DNA of 36,770 nucleotides from JANSWP01 sp041941305. GTDB lineage: Bacteria; Bacteroidota; Bacteroidia; Chitinophagales; Saprospiraceae. The stretch lies in the NCBI GenBank assembly GCA_041941305.1, contig JBGTQJ010000079.1:1-36770 (forward strand). Direction: 5' to 3'. The position numbers and the translations under genes were made by a program. Within the stretch, counting starts at the first letter, position 1. Each line of letters opens with the position of its first letter. Under the pieces are notes generated by a model. That model did not search any database. It was not told the origin of the DNA and saw only the letters and a list, made by a program, of their open reading frames with translations. Shown piece by piece: positions 1-7,837 of the stretch.

Positions 1-1
1 A

Positions 2-544
2 GCTGATTTTGAATCGAAGTTTTTGATTAATCAATTAGCTTGTGTTGGAGATACCATTCATTTTATTGAGATAGCAGCATTGGATTCAACACAAACTGAT
101 GAGCTATTCACTGCATTTGAATGGAACTTTGGAGATGGAACAACTTCAACGGAAAGGGACCCAATGCATATTTACAACGCACCAGGGGATTACACAGTAT
201 CTGTAACTATTTTCTCAGAAGCTTGTCCAAATGTGTCGATAATCAAGAGTATTACGATTGAAAATTGCAGGAGAATACCAGATGAGAATACGCCTTTTGC
301 ATACGTAAACCTATTCCCAAGTGTTAATGATGGCAACTTTAAATTACAAGTCGAATTAGAAGAAATATGGGATTTAAAAGTTGAAATTTTTTCAATTGGG
401 GGAGTATTAATAGAAGAAGTATCAAAAAAGGATGCCTTACATTTTGAACAATCATTCTTCATCGAGAGAGAGGGAATTTACTTTGTACACCTTTCGACGA
501 CGGCTGGATATAAGGTTCTAAAAGTGATGGTTGTAAAAAATTAA
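2..544 (+). CDS. Secreted PKD-domain protein with T9SS type A sorting domain (5' truncated)
   Basis: The reading frame is open to the left edge of the window, so only the last 180 or so codons are present and the true start lies outside. The visible part starts in a PKD domain with the characteristic WNFGDG motif followed by the HIYNAPGDYTVSVT strand. After a short linker comes a C-terminal domain of about 75 residues (NLFPSVNDGNFKLQV, then VEIFSIGG, then GIYFVHL, ending KVLKVMVVKN). That is the layout of the T9SS type A sorting domain, which directs export across the outer membrane and is removed at the cell surface. The protein is therefore probably secreted or surface-attached; its catalytic or adhesive part, if any, is outside the window. 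Two hairpins follow the stop, so it appears to be the last gene of its transcript. Confidence 0.85.
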   Translation, partial: ADFESKFLINQLACVGDTIHFIEIAALDSTQTDELFTAFEWNFGDGTTSTERDPMHIYNAPGDYTVSVTIFSEACPNVSIIKSITIENCRRIPDENTPFAYVNLFPSVNDGNFKLQVELEEIWDLKVEIFSIGGVLIEEVSKKDALHFEQSFFIEREGIYFVHLSTTAGYKVLKVMVVKN

Positions 545-608
545 AGGATACAATCAGAAAAGCTCTTGTGAATCTGATAGGAAGTTTGAGGAGTGAATAA
601 ACCTATAA

Positions 609-680
609 CGAGATCATTTTTGATGATCTCGCTCGTTGCAAGCTCTGGCAAGCGGAGCTTGCAAGGAGCTTTTTAATTTA
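609..680 (+). terminator. Tandem hairpins after the PKD/T9SS gene
   Basis: Two perfect stem-loops lie back to back. The first has a 9-bp stem (609-617 with 623-631) and a 5-nt loop. The second has a 10-bp stem (TTGCAAGCTC at 636-645 with its complement at 655-664) and a 9-nt loop. A run of five T at 670-674 and an AT-rich stretch follow. Position just after the stop, stem quality and the T run fit a Rho-independent terminator; which hairpin acts cannot be told. Confidence 0.65.
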
Positions 681-856
681 GAAAAGGGCATGAAAAAAGC
701 TTAGCCATCACTCATGCTTCGCGTTTACCAATCCTATAATAGCCCACTTCGCGTGCAACTTCCAGTTGCCTTGCGAAACGGGCAAGCGAAACCTCGAACC
801 TACCATCAACCAAACTTCCGTTCTTGAAAATTTTAACATTCTCTAAATCATTTTTA

Positions 857-864
857 TATCTTTG
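857..864 (+). promoter_or_regulatory. Possible -7 promoter box of the HTCS gene
   Basis: TATCTTTG matches the Bacteroidota -7 consensus TAnnTTTG exactly. No TTG was found at the usual distance upstream; the nearest, at 824-826, is about 30 bases away, which is too far. The box overlaps a potential TTG start codon at 862. If the box is real, transcription begins near 871 and translation must start further downstream. Confidence 0.4.
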
Positions 865-918
865 TCATTAGGCATTTTCTTTTGTCCCCATACCAGGCAA
901 AACAATCAACAAGCTACT

Positions 919-3900
919 TTGAGAATTCACTACTACATACTGCTTACGTGGTTATTTTTTTGTATTTCTTATCTTACTTCAGCACAGGACTATGTGCTGA
1001 ATGTCACCCGTTTTGGCATTGAAGAAGGACTGTCTCACCGCAATGTCCATTTTGCACTTCAGGATCATCAAGGTTTGATGTGGTTTGGGACAGATTATGG
1101 ATTGAATCGCTTCGATGGCTATCACTTCAAATGGATTACAAAAGAAAAACATGGACTGCAATCCACCCGGATTCGAGAGGCATTAGTGGATAATGATGGT
1201 TTTTTGTGGCTTTTGTATGGAGAAACCAAAGTTTTTGGTGATAGAAGCCCTGATATTGTAGGTATTGATATATTCGATCCAATCACAGAAGAAGTCCAAA
1301 CATTTGAAGATTATTTTAAAGACAAGATCCCTTTTCAATCAACTGATTTCCATTCATTTACAAAAAAGGCAAATGGGGACTTGGTATTTTTGACAAAGCA
1401 GATGCAGTTGGTGGCCTATTCCTCAGCTGGGAAATTTACCAGTGTTGATTTAAAGAATAAATACGAAGTAATAACGAATTTCCATTGGTCGAAGAATGGA
1501 TATTTCTGGATGGCTGTTGTCAAATCAAATGTTCAGCTTTACATTATTGCCATCGATGAGGCAGGAGAAGAAATACATAGCCTACCAGTGGAATTGGGCT
1601 ATATCAATTTATTTTCCTACCAATCGCTAGATAGCCAAAATGAGAAATGGATAGCCACACGAGGCTTGGTAAAACATAAATTTTTAGAAGTGACACCTCA
1701 AGGACAATATGTTCAAAATCAAGAGGAAATTCAAATGGGCAATTTTGATCTTGATTTTGCTCACTTTGGAAGAATTGCTGGTTGGAAAGATGCTGCAGAT
1801 TTCAGCTGGTTTTTTTCCAATGATGGCTTTATCCTTTTTGATAAACAAAACAATCAATACCAACGGCTCAACGAACAATATCCCGACCTGAGTTATGCCA
1901 ACCATATTTTTTTTGCTGGACAGGAAAAAATATGGATTAGTACACAGTTTGGTATTTTTTTAATTGATTTAAAAAAGAATCTTTTTTCAAAAATCCTGAA
2001 TCCTGAAAATGCACTATTGCCTGTTAGAGGCTTGGCTTTGGATAAAAATAATGTGCTTTGGATAGTAGAAGAAAGCATGCCCAATCTTTGGAGGGCATCC
2101 CTGGGTACTAATAAAAAAGAAATTTTAAATGTTGAACGAGCCAACAATCCTGAAGCTGGGGAGCGACTTCCTATTTTAGATATGTTTTACGCGCTAGGTA
2201 TGACCTATTCAGGGAATATCATGTATAGCCCAAGCCGAAAGACATTCATTCAATTTAATCCAACTGATTTTGACTATGATTTACAAATAATACCGGATTC
2301 GAATAAGTATGACGCTTCAGTTTGGTCACTTTTTGAAGAAAAATCTGGTAAAGTATGGTTGGGTACGGATAATGGCTTCCTATATTTTTTTGAAGAGGGT
2401 AATTTTAATTATTTCACCCTTTTAGATAAACCAAAATATCCCTTACATATCTATCAATTTATTGAAGGCGAGGATCATATTTGGGTGGTCACAGAATTTG
2501 GTCTGTTTATTCTTGAGAAATCATCGAATCGGATTCTTGAGCGATATTGGGCTGGCGGAGAAGGCAAATTCAAATTGCCATTTGATAATTTGTATCACGC
2601 ATATAGAGAAGATGAAAACAGCCTTTGGCTGGGTACAGCAGGCAATGGTTTGGTTCATTTTAATCCCCAAAATGGCGAATACCAACAATTTACCAAATCT
2701 GATGGCTTGTCCAATAATACGATATATGCTGTTTATCCCGATGATTTCGGCAATTTGTGGTTAACGAGTGATTATGGCATCATGCGCTTTAATAAGACCT
2801 CTCACCAAATTAATACCTATTTGACCAAAGACGGCATTAGCCACAATGAATTCAATCGAATTTCTCATCACCAAAGTGAAGATGGTACGTTATTTTTTGG
2901 AGGATTGAGTGGAGTAACTGCATTCCATCCCAGTGATTTTCAAACAGACAGCCTTGCCTCAAATGCTCCCCTGGTGATTAGTAATTTCCAGCAATTCATT
3001 GGCAGTGAAAATGAATTGAGTGATAAAACCAAAGAGTTATTGACCAATAATAAAATCACCCTTGCTTCCAAGGATCCTTTTTTCAGATTAGAATTTGCCT
3101 TGTTAACTTACGAAGAGGGAGATAAAAACCAATACGCTTACAAAATTGAAGGGGTTGATCAAAATTGGTATTACCAAAAAGAAAATTACATTCGGGTCAA
3201 TCGCTTGCAGTATGGAAATTATACCCTACGCATTAAAGGACAAGCAGCCAATGGGCAATGGTCTCAAAATGAGTTGAGTATTCCTTTAGAGATCATCAAA
3301 CCGTTCTATTTGGAGACCTGGTTTTTGATTCTGTCTGCTTTTTTAATTGTTGTTGGGATTTATTCTCTTTTCAAATTGAGGACCTCTCAGCTTAAGAAGC
3401 AAAAGAAACTCTTGGAAGATGAAGTACTTCGTAGAACTGAAACCATTCGGGAACAAGCAGAAGAATTAAAATCCCTGGAAAGACTCAAATCCCGATTTTT
3501 TGCCAATGTTTCTCATGAGTTGCGAACACCACTTACTTTGATAATGGGACCAGTCAATACTCTTCTGAAAAGAAACACAGAAAATGAAACAGATCTGAAA
3601 TTGTTACAATATGCTAAACAAAATTGTAGGCAATTGATGAAGTTGATCAATGAAATTCTGGATTTGTCAAAATTGGAGGCAAACAAATTGGAGATTGTTG
3701 AAGAACCTGTCCTGTTTTATAACTACCTAAAAGACCAAACTGCCCAATTTCACTCTTTTGGTACAAGTGAACGAGTACATTTTGAAGTTGACTTCAAGGC
3801 AGATAAATCGATGACTATTCTGCTTGACAAAAACAAGTTTGAAAAAATTGTCCATAATTTCCTTTCCAATGCCTTAAAGTTTACACCGCCTGAAGGCAAT

Positions 3901-5166
3901 GTAGATTTAACAGTCATTGAGCTTGAAAATAAGTTAAGATTAATTGTAACAGATACTGGAAGAGGGATTCATCCTGACGACTTACCCCATATATTTGATC
4001 GCTTTTATCAATCCAAAAAGGAGACTGGTTTGGCTGAAGGAGGCACTGGTATTGGACTTTCCCTTTGTAAAGAGCTTGCTCAACTTCTTGGCGGTGAGAT
4101 ATGGGCAGAAAGTGAATTGGGTAAAGGCAGTACTTTTTACTTTGAATTCCCTAAAAAAGTGGTTAGCGGTGAAGTGACAATTGTTGATTCAACAACGGAA
4201 GTGATCAACCCCAATATGGATTTTGCTTCCACTTCCGCTAGCGCAGACTTGCCCAATTATAGTACAAATTCCGAAAAAACTGAACATCAATTAGCAACCG
4301 GCAATCAACAACCCGAAACCATCCTTCTGGTTGAAGACAATAAAGACCTCAGAGAATACCTTAAATATCTACTCTCAGATTACAACGTAATAACCGCCGA
4401 AAACGGAAAGATAGCCATAGAAAAACTTAGTGCTGAACCTCCAATCCCTAATTCAAAGAAAGAGCAAGAGCAACCAACAACCAACAACCAACAACCGTCC
4501 ACCATCTACCATCGACCGGACTTAATTATCTCCGATCTCATGATGCCGGTAATGGATGGATTTGAATTTTTGGAAACGATTAAAGCAGATGATCGCTGGC
4601 GGCATATCCCCGTCATTATGTTGACTGCCAAAGTAAATGTCAAAGCCAAAATTAAAGCCCTTCGGATTGGGGTAGATGATTATTTAAATAAGCCATTTGA
4701 GGAAGAAGAATTGAAAGCACGTATTGAAAATTTGTTGAGAAACTATCAGGAGCGGATGGTCATGGCGACATTGAAAGAAACCAATGGAGCCAATCAAAAG
4801 GAGGATGATAAACCAGCCCCAATTATCGCACAGGTGGATTCCCAATGGTTGGAGGAAGTGGAAAATATTTTTGCTGGAATTTTGGCTGATACCCAATTCA
4901 CAATGGAATGGGTGGCCAGCGAAGCCGGACTTAGTTTGCGTCAATTTACCCGGCGACTGAAACAATTAACAGGACTTACGCCCAACCTCTATCTAAGAGA
5001 AATGCGCCTTCAGGTAGCTAAAGATTATCTCTATCAGGGAAAATTCGCCACCATTAAAGAAACCAGTTATGCAGTAGGATTTTCCGACACCAAATATTTT
5101 TCCCGTCTCTTCCAACAACGTTTTGGTCTCCAGCCTTCGGTCTATGCTTCTTCTAATGTGTTGTGA
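919..5166 (+). CDS. Hybrid two-component system protein (HTCS): periplasmic sensor, histidine kinase, receiver and AraC-type DNA-binding domain
   Basis: This one-protein sensor-regulator resides in the inner membrane. With the TTG at 919 as start (1,415 aa), residues 1-22 form a clean signal peptide ending TSA-QD. The frame extends to 862, but that start overlaps a -7 box. Residues ~25-715 are repeated propeller-type segments (WFGTDYGLNRFDGYHF, WLGTDNGF, WLTSDYGIMRFN), ~718-794 a Y_Y_Y domain, and ~800-823 a membrane segment. The HisKA domain has its phospho-acceptor at H866 (SHELRTPL). The HATPase domain has N984 in the N-box, DTGRG at 1012 and GGTGIGLSL. The receiver has its phospho-acceptor at D1206 (ISDLMMPVMDG). 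The C-terminal ~105 residues are an AraC HTH domain. All catalytic residues are intact. HTCS proteins usually control glycan-use loci, but no SusC/SusD is nearby. The AraC domain is a good candidate for binding the direct-repeat elements at 5600, 27354 and 30146. The receiver carries a 25-residue low-complexity insertion. Confidence 0.93.
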   Translation: MRIHYYILLTWLFFCISYLTSAQDYVLNVTRFGIEEGLSHRNVHFALQDHQGLMWFGTDYGLNRFDGYHFKWITKEKHGLQSTRIREALVDNDGFLWLLYGETKVFGDRSPDIVGIDIFDPITEEVQTFEDYFKDKIPFQSTDFHSFTKKANGDLVFLTKQMQLVAYSSAGKFTSVDLKNKYEVITNFHWSKNGYFWMAVVKSNVQLYIIAIDEAGEEIHSLPVELGYINLFSYQSLDSQNEKWIATRGLVKHKFLEVTPQGQYVQNQEEIQMGNFDLDFAHFGRIAGWKDAADFSWFFSNDGFILFDKQNNQYQRLNEQYPDLSYANHIFFAGQEKIWISTQFGIFLIDLKKNLFSKILNPENALLPVRGLALDKNNVLWIVEESMPNLWRASLGTNKKEILNVERANNPEAGERLPILDMFYALGMTYSGNIMYSPSRKTFIQFNPTDFDYDLQIIPDSNKYDASVWSLFEEKSGKVWLGTDNGFLYFFEEGNFNYFTLLDKPKYPLHIYQFIEGEDHIWVVTEFGLFILEKSSNRILERYWAGGEGKFKLPFDNLYHAYREDENSLWLGTAGNGLVHFNPQNGEYQQFTKSDGLSNNTIYAVYPDDFGNLWLTSDYGIMRFNKTSHQINTYLTKDGISHNEFNRISHHQSEDGTLFFGGLSGVTAFHPSDFQTDSLASNAPLVISNFQQFIGSENELSDKTKELLTNNKITLASKDPFFRLEFALLTYEEGDKNQYAYKIEGVDQNWYYQKENYIRVNRLQYGNYTLRIKGQAANGQWSQNELSIPLEIIKPFYLETWFLILSAFLIVVGIYSLFKLRTSQLKKQKKLLEDEVLRRTETIREQAEELKSLERLKSRFFANVSHELRTPLTLIMGPVNTLLKRNTENETDLKLLQYAKQNCRQLMKLINEILDLSKLEANKLEIVEEPVLFYNYLKDQTAQFHSFGTSERVHFEVDFKADKSMTILLDKNKFEKIVHNFLSNALKFTPPEGNVDLTVIELENKLRLIVTDTGRGIHPDDLPHIFDRFYQSKKETGLAEGGTGIGLSLCKELAQLLGGEIWAESELGKGSTFYFEFPKKVVSGEVTIVDSTTEVINPNMDFASTSASADLPNYSTNSEKTEHQLATGNQQPETILLVEDNKDLREYLKYLLSDYNVITAENGKIAIEKLSAEPPIPNSKKEQEQPTTNNQQPSTIYHRPDLIISDLMMPVMDGFEFLETIKADDRWRHIPVIMLTAKVNVKAKIKALRIGVDDYLNKPFEEEELKARIENLLRNYQERMVMATLKETNGANQKEDDKPAPIIAQVDSQWLEEVENIFAGILADTQFTMEWVASEAGLSLRQFTRRLKQLTGLTPNLYLREMRLQVAKDYLYQGKFATIKETSYAVGFSDTKYFSRLFQQRFGLQPSVYASSNVL
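4441..4515 (+). repeat. Low-complexity CAACCAACAACC insertion inside the receiver domain
   Basis: These 25 codons encode a P/N/Q/S/K/E-rich stretch (residues 1175-1199 counted from 919) between the AIEKLSAEP helix and the DLIISD strand, where receiver domains normally need only a few residues. The DNA contains CAACCAACAACCAACAACC and ACCATCTACCATCGACC. A related tract, GCAACCGGCAATCAACAACC, occurs in the linker just before the receiver (4292-4311), and AACCAGC repeats fill the leader at 7770-7815. The insertion keeps the frame. Confidence 0.6.
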
Positions 5167-5413
5167 ATAGAGCCGCCTGGCAAAAGGTGACAGACATCAT
5201 TTAAAAGAGCTTGCTAGCATGCAAAAGGTGTTACCTTAAGGCAAATGATTGTCCTGCTTTCGGAGGGGGAATTGGCAGGGTTGCTCAGTTCTCCCAGCGC
5301 AACCCTTTATTGCTTTGCTAAATGTCCACTGTACATTGCCATCGTATCCTGAAAGGGAAAATCCACCCGCTTCTAAGTACTTGATTTTCAATGGGGGGAT
5401 GCTCCTCCTTTTC

Positions 5414-5571
5414 CCAAAGGGACTGGAGCTGTATCAAAAGTTAAAAATTGTTCAAAGGTTCAAAGTCATTCAATGTATAATTCGCTCATTGTTAATTCTT
5501 AACAAAATCATTTTTGAACAATTTTGAACCTTTGAACTACTTTTGATACAGCTCCGATGCCTTTGGCAAAC
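5414..5571. repeat. Long imperfect inverted repeat, MITE-like or a large hairpin
   Basis: The arms GGAGCTGTATCAAAAGT (5425-5441) and its exact complement (5539-5555) are flanked on the outside by CCAAAGG and its complement CCTTTGG, and on the inside by GTTCAAAGGTTCAAA and its complement, offset by several bases between the arms. The centre (about 5480-5510) is AT-rich and unpaired. There is no coding capacity for a transposase. It may be a miniature mobile palindrome or a terminator for the HTCS transcript; no target-site duplication was confirmed. Confidence 0.6.
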
Positions 5572-5599
5572 GAAGTGAGATCGAAAAAGAAGCCAAAAT

Positions 5600-5656
5600 G
5601 TCGATTTTCTCACCCCATAAAGTCCAATATGTCACCCTTGCACCAGCTTACCTTTA
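5600..5656 (+). promoter_or_regulatory. Tandem direct-repeat operator and -7-like box, copy 1 (barrel gene)
   Basis: GTCGATTTTCTCACCCC (5600-5616) and GTCCAATATGTCACCCT (5622-5638) are direct repeats with a 22-bp period. Ten bases later comes TACCTTTA (5649-5656), one mismatch from TAnnTTTG. Transcription would start near 5663, giving a leader of roughly 35 bases before the ATG at 5699. The same arrangement, without gaps, is at 27354-27410 and 30146-30202. Confidence 0.75.
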
Positions 5657-5698
5657 CTTCTGTTATTGAAACAGATCCATTCACAAAACATTGCTGGC

Positions 5699-7591
5699 AT
5701 GAAAACAACACTATACCCATTCATTTTTCTCGCAGCTTTCCTGATTAGCTGGCCAGCATATACTCAATTGGAAGATTTTGAAGATATTGAGGCGGTGGGC
5801 AAGGAGGGATTTTTTAAGACCTATGTCGGTGATCTCTTCAAGGGGTTTAAAGATTTTGGAGAACCCTTCAATATGACGGGAGGCATTGGACTCAATATGC
5901 GATCCTATTCCGCCTATGGGGCAGACCCGCGTCAGGATCCCTTTTTCTATTCGCTCAATGCCAATGCCAATATCAGAATCTACAAACTCAACCTTCCCTT
6001 TTCATTACTAGTCTCCGCCAAGAATACAGAATCTTCTTACCCCAATCCTGTAGAATTATTCCGAGCTTTCAAAAACAATGTCGAGAACAAAATTGAAAAC
6101 CAAAAAAATCGATTTGTCCGATTTGGTTCCAGCCCCAGGTACAAATGGGTTAAGCTCCATTTAGGGCATCGCAGCATGAATTTTTCACCCTTCACACTAG
6201 CCAACCTTAACTTCCTTGGAGCGGGGATGGAATTGACTCCAGGCAACATCCGTTTTTCTGCAATGTATGGTCGATTGGCAAAAGCAGAGCCGATTGACCT
6301 TTCTCTAACTACACCAAATATTCCGGTCTATGAAAGAAAGGGCTGGGGGATGAAAATGGGTTATGGCACAACAGAAGAATTTGTGGATTTGGTATTGTTC
6401 AAAGCAGAAGATGATGCCAATTCAATTTCAATTCCAGAAGAAAGTACCAATCAGGTAGACCCTGCCGAAAATTTGGTAATTGGGTTAAACCTTCAAAAAA
6501 GCTTGCTTGAAAAATTTCGAGTGAAAGTTGAATACGCCACCAGTGCCCTCTCTCCCAATTCCCTGGATGGCAATTCCAGCAATCGCTTTCCCCATCCCAA
6601 ATTTTTGATTCAGGGCAAAACCACCACCGACTACAAAGCTGCATTGGATACCAAATTGGATTTCCAGGCAAAAGACTTCACCGTAGGTGTTCAATACAAG
6701 AGAATCGACCCTGATTACAAATCCCTCGGAGCTTACTTTTTCAATAGCGATATAGAAGATTACCTGCTCAATTTGAGCTTCGGCTTATTTGAGGGAGCAG
6801 TTACCGTCAACACAAGCGGGGGTATCCAAAGAAACAACCTGGACAGAAGCCAACCCTCGACGTTGACTAGGTATGTGGGATCCGGAAGCATGAGCTACGC
6901 AGCCGGCAACTTCAATTTGGAACTCAACTACTCGAACAACAGCTCTGACATTGCCTACTTGCTGGATGAAGATTTGGATTCTCTGAATGTACTCATCGTC
7001 ACCCAGGATGCAGGGGTGAATGCGACCTATAACTTCCAAGACCAATCCAATAATCAACATGTCTTAACCGGCACTTTCAACGTACAAATGGTAACTGATG
7101 ATGTTGCCAATCCAATGGAAAGCTCCGCCTCGGAAATGTTGGTGGGCAACCTTGTATACAACTACGCCCTGGCAGAAAGCCAATGGAAATTCAGCGTCAA
7201 AGCCAACTACAATCAAAATGAACTAGCCCAAATGGTGATGCGCCGATACGGAGCCGGCTTCGGCATCTCCAAACCCTTTTTAGATGGCAAACTCAACACG
7301 GGCATCGACCTGAACTACTTCTTGATGAGCAGTGAAAATGCAGGTGACAATTCGAATGTCAATGGACAATTGCGATTCAACTACAAAATCAGCGATGCGA
7401 CGAGCTTGAATATGAATTGGGCACTCTTGAGCAGTAAGAAGGTGAATGGTGGCACGTCGACTTCCTTCTCGGAATTGACTGGCACACTTGGCTTTCAATA
7501 TACTTTTTCGAAAAAAACCAAGGAGGAAAAGGAAGAGAAACGGAAGGTGAAGAAGGAGAAGAAGAAAGGGAATAATGAGGGAATTAAGTAA
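5699..7591 (+). CDS. Predicted outer-membrane beta-barrel protein of a conserved but uncharacterised Bacteroidota family
   Basis: The product is 630 aa from the ATG at 5699, which gives a good signal peptide (MKTTLYPFIFLAAFLI, cleaved near PAYTQ). An in-frame TTG at 5666 would add 11 unlikely residues and lies almost on the predicted transcription start. The mature protein is rich in alternating amphipathic strands typical of an outer-membrane barrel. Conserved-looking motifs are RYKWVKLHLGHRSMNFS (near residue 145), FLGAGMELTPG, MYGRLAKAE and ERKGWGMKMGYG; I recall this set from uncharacterised Bacteroidota proteins found near giant secreted proteins. The last 25 residues are highly charged (KEEKEEKRKVKKEKKK), so the C-terminus is not a T9SS sorting domain. 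It could be a channel, an anchor or an export partner for the giant that follows 246 bases downstream; that role is inference. Confidence 0.75.
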   Translation: MKTTLYPFIFLAAFLISWPAYTQLEDFEDIEAVGKEGFFKTYVGDLFKGFKDFGEPFNMTGGIGLNMRSYSAYGADPRQDPFFYSLNANANIRIYKLNLPFSLLVSAKNTESSYPNPVELFRAFKNNVENKIENQKNRFVRFGSSPRYKWVKLHLGHRSMNFSPFTLANLNFLGAGMELTPGNIRFSAMYGRLAKAEPIDLSLTTPNIPVYERKGWGMKMGYGTTEEFVDLVLFKAEDDANSISIPEESTNQVDPAENLVIGLNLQKSLLEKFRVKVEYATSALSPNSLDGNSSNRFPHPKFLIQGKTTTDYKAALDTKLDFQAKDFTVGVQYKRIDPDYKSLGAYFFNSDIEDYLLNLSFGLFEGAVTVNTSGGIQRNNLDRSQPSTLTRYVGSGSMSYAAGNFNLELNYSNNSSDIAYLLDEDLDSLNVLIVTQDAGVNATYNFQDQSNNQHVLTGTFNVQMVTDDVANPMESSASEMLVGNLVYNYALAESQWKFSVKANYNQNELAQMVMRRYGAGFGISKPFLDGKLNTGIDLNYFLMSSENAGDNSNVNGQLRFNYKISDATSLNMNWALLSSKKVNGGTSTSFSELTGTLGFQYTFSKKTKEEKEEKRKVKKEKKKGNNEGIK

Positions 7592-7598
7592 GCGTTTC

Positions 7599-7702
7599 GC
7601 AGAGTCCCTGCGGAGACTCTGCTCGAACTGAAGGAGGCCTTAGGAGGACAAGTATTGGTAAAAAAATGAGTTTCATTTTTTTACCAATACTTGTCCTCCT
7701 AA
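7599..7702 (+). terminator. Two hairpins between the barrel gene and the giant gene, one a perfect 29-bp stem
   Basis: Eight bases after the stop is a hairpin with an 8-bp stem (GCAGAGTC at 7599-7606 with 7615-7622). It is followed by an exceptional hairpin: 7641-7669 pairs perfectly with 7673-7701 over 29 bp around a 3-nt GTT loop, and a 30th pair forms between 7640 and 7702. The strand contains A7 and T7 runs near the loop rather than a trailing U tract. It may terminate in both directions, protect the mRNA end, or attenuate transcription into the giant gene, for which no separate promoter was found. Confidence 0.6.
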
Positions 7703-7734
7703 ATCCCCTCCGCACCGAGCCGAAGGCAAGGCGA

Positions 7735-7836
7735 AAACAAGAACCAAGAAACAAGAAAAAAGAAAACCAGCAACCAGCAACTAGGAACCAGCACCCAGAA
7801 AACCAGTAACCAGAAACAAAAAATAAAAACAACCAA
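7735..7836 (+). repeat. A-rich AACCAG-repeat leader of the giant gene
   Basis: The 100 bases before the ATG at 7838 are nearly free of T and are built from drifting units such as AACCAGCAACCAGCAACTAGG, AACCAGCACCCAG and AACCAGTAACCAG. They end in an A-rich CAAAAAATAAAAACAACCAAT just before the start. The extended A-rich approach to the start suits Bacteroidota translation initiation, which does not rely on Shine-Dalgarno pairing. The units resemble the tract inserted in the HTCS receiver domain. No promoter box was found here. Confidence 0.5.
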
Positions 7837-7837
7837 T

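Larger units (their letters stand above)
545..918. other. Intergenic region between the PKD gene and the HTCS gene
   Basis: This stretch of about 370 bases holds the two terminator hairpins (609-664) and a possible -7 promoter box (857-864). Between them, 680-850 shows no convincing reading frame. It includes a CAACTTCCAGTTG short palindrome and an ACCATCAACCAAACTTCC tract that resembles the CAACCA-rich tracts seen elsewhere in the window. No RNA gene was recognised. Confidence 0.5.
5167..5698. other. Intergenic region between the HTCS gene and the barrel gene
   Basis: About 530 bases without a convincing gene. From left to right it holds: a GCAAAAGGTG decamer repeated near 5179 and 5220; an unassigned stretch with no structure that I can name; a long imperfect palindrome at 5414-5571; the tandem direct-repeat operator and -7-like box at 5600-5656; and a leader of about 40 bases before the ATG at 5699. 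Short frames that cross the palindrome have no recognisable protein features. Confidence 0.55.

Noticed and set aside
862..918. TTG at 862 as start of the HTCS gene
   Set aside because: It overlaps the TATCTTTG box at 857-864 and would add 19 polar residues before an otherwise ideal signal peptide that begins at the TTG at 919. It stays possible if the box is not a promoter.
5376..5410. Terminator with U tract just after the HTCS gene
   Set aside because: No GC-rich stem plus T run was found close to the stop at 5166; the palindrome at 5414-5571 is the only strong secondary structure in the gap.
5249..5527. Short frame of 92 codons between the HTCS and barrel genes
   Set aside because: It runs into the long palindrome, has no recognisable protein features and no promoter; chance frame.
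7584..7832. Reverse-strand frame with a Phe/Gly/Trp-rich product
   Set aside because: It is only the complement of the AACCAG-repeat leader and the 29-bp hairpin; the composition is an artefact of the repeat.
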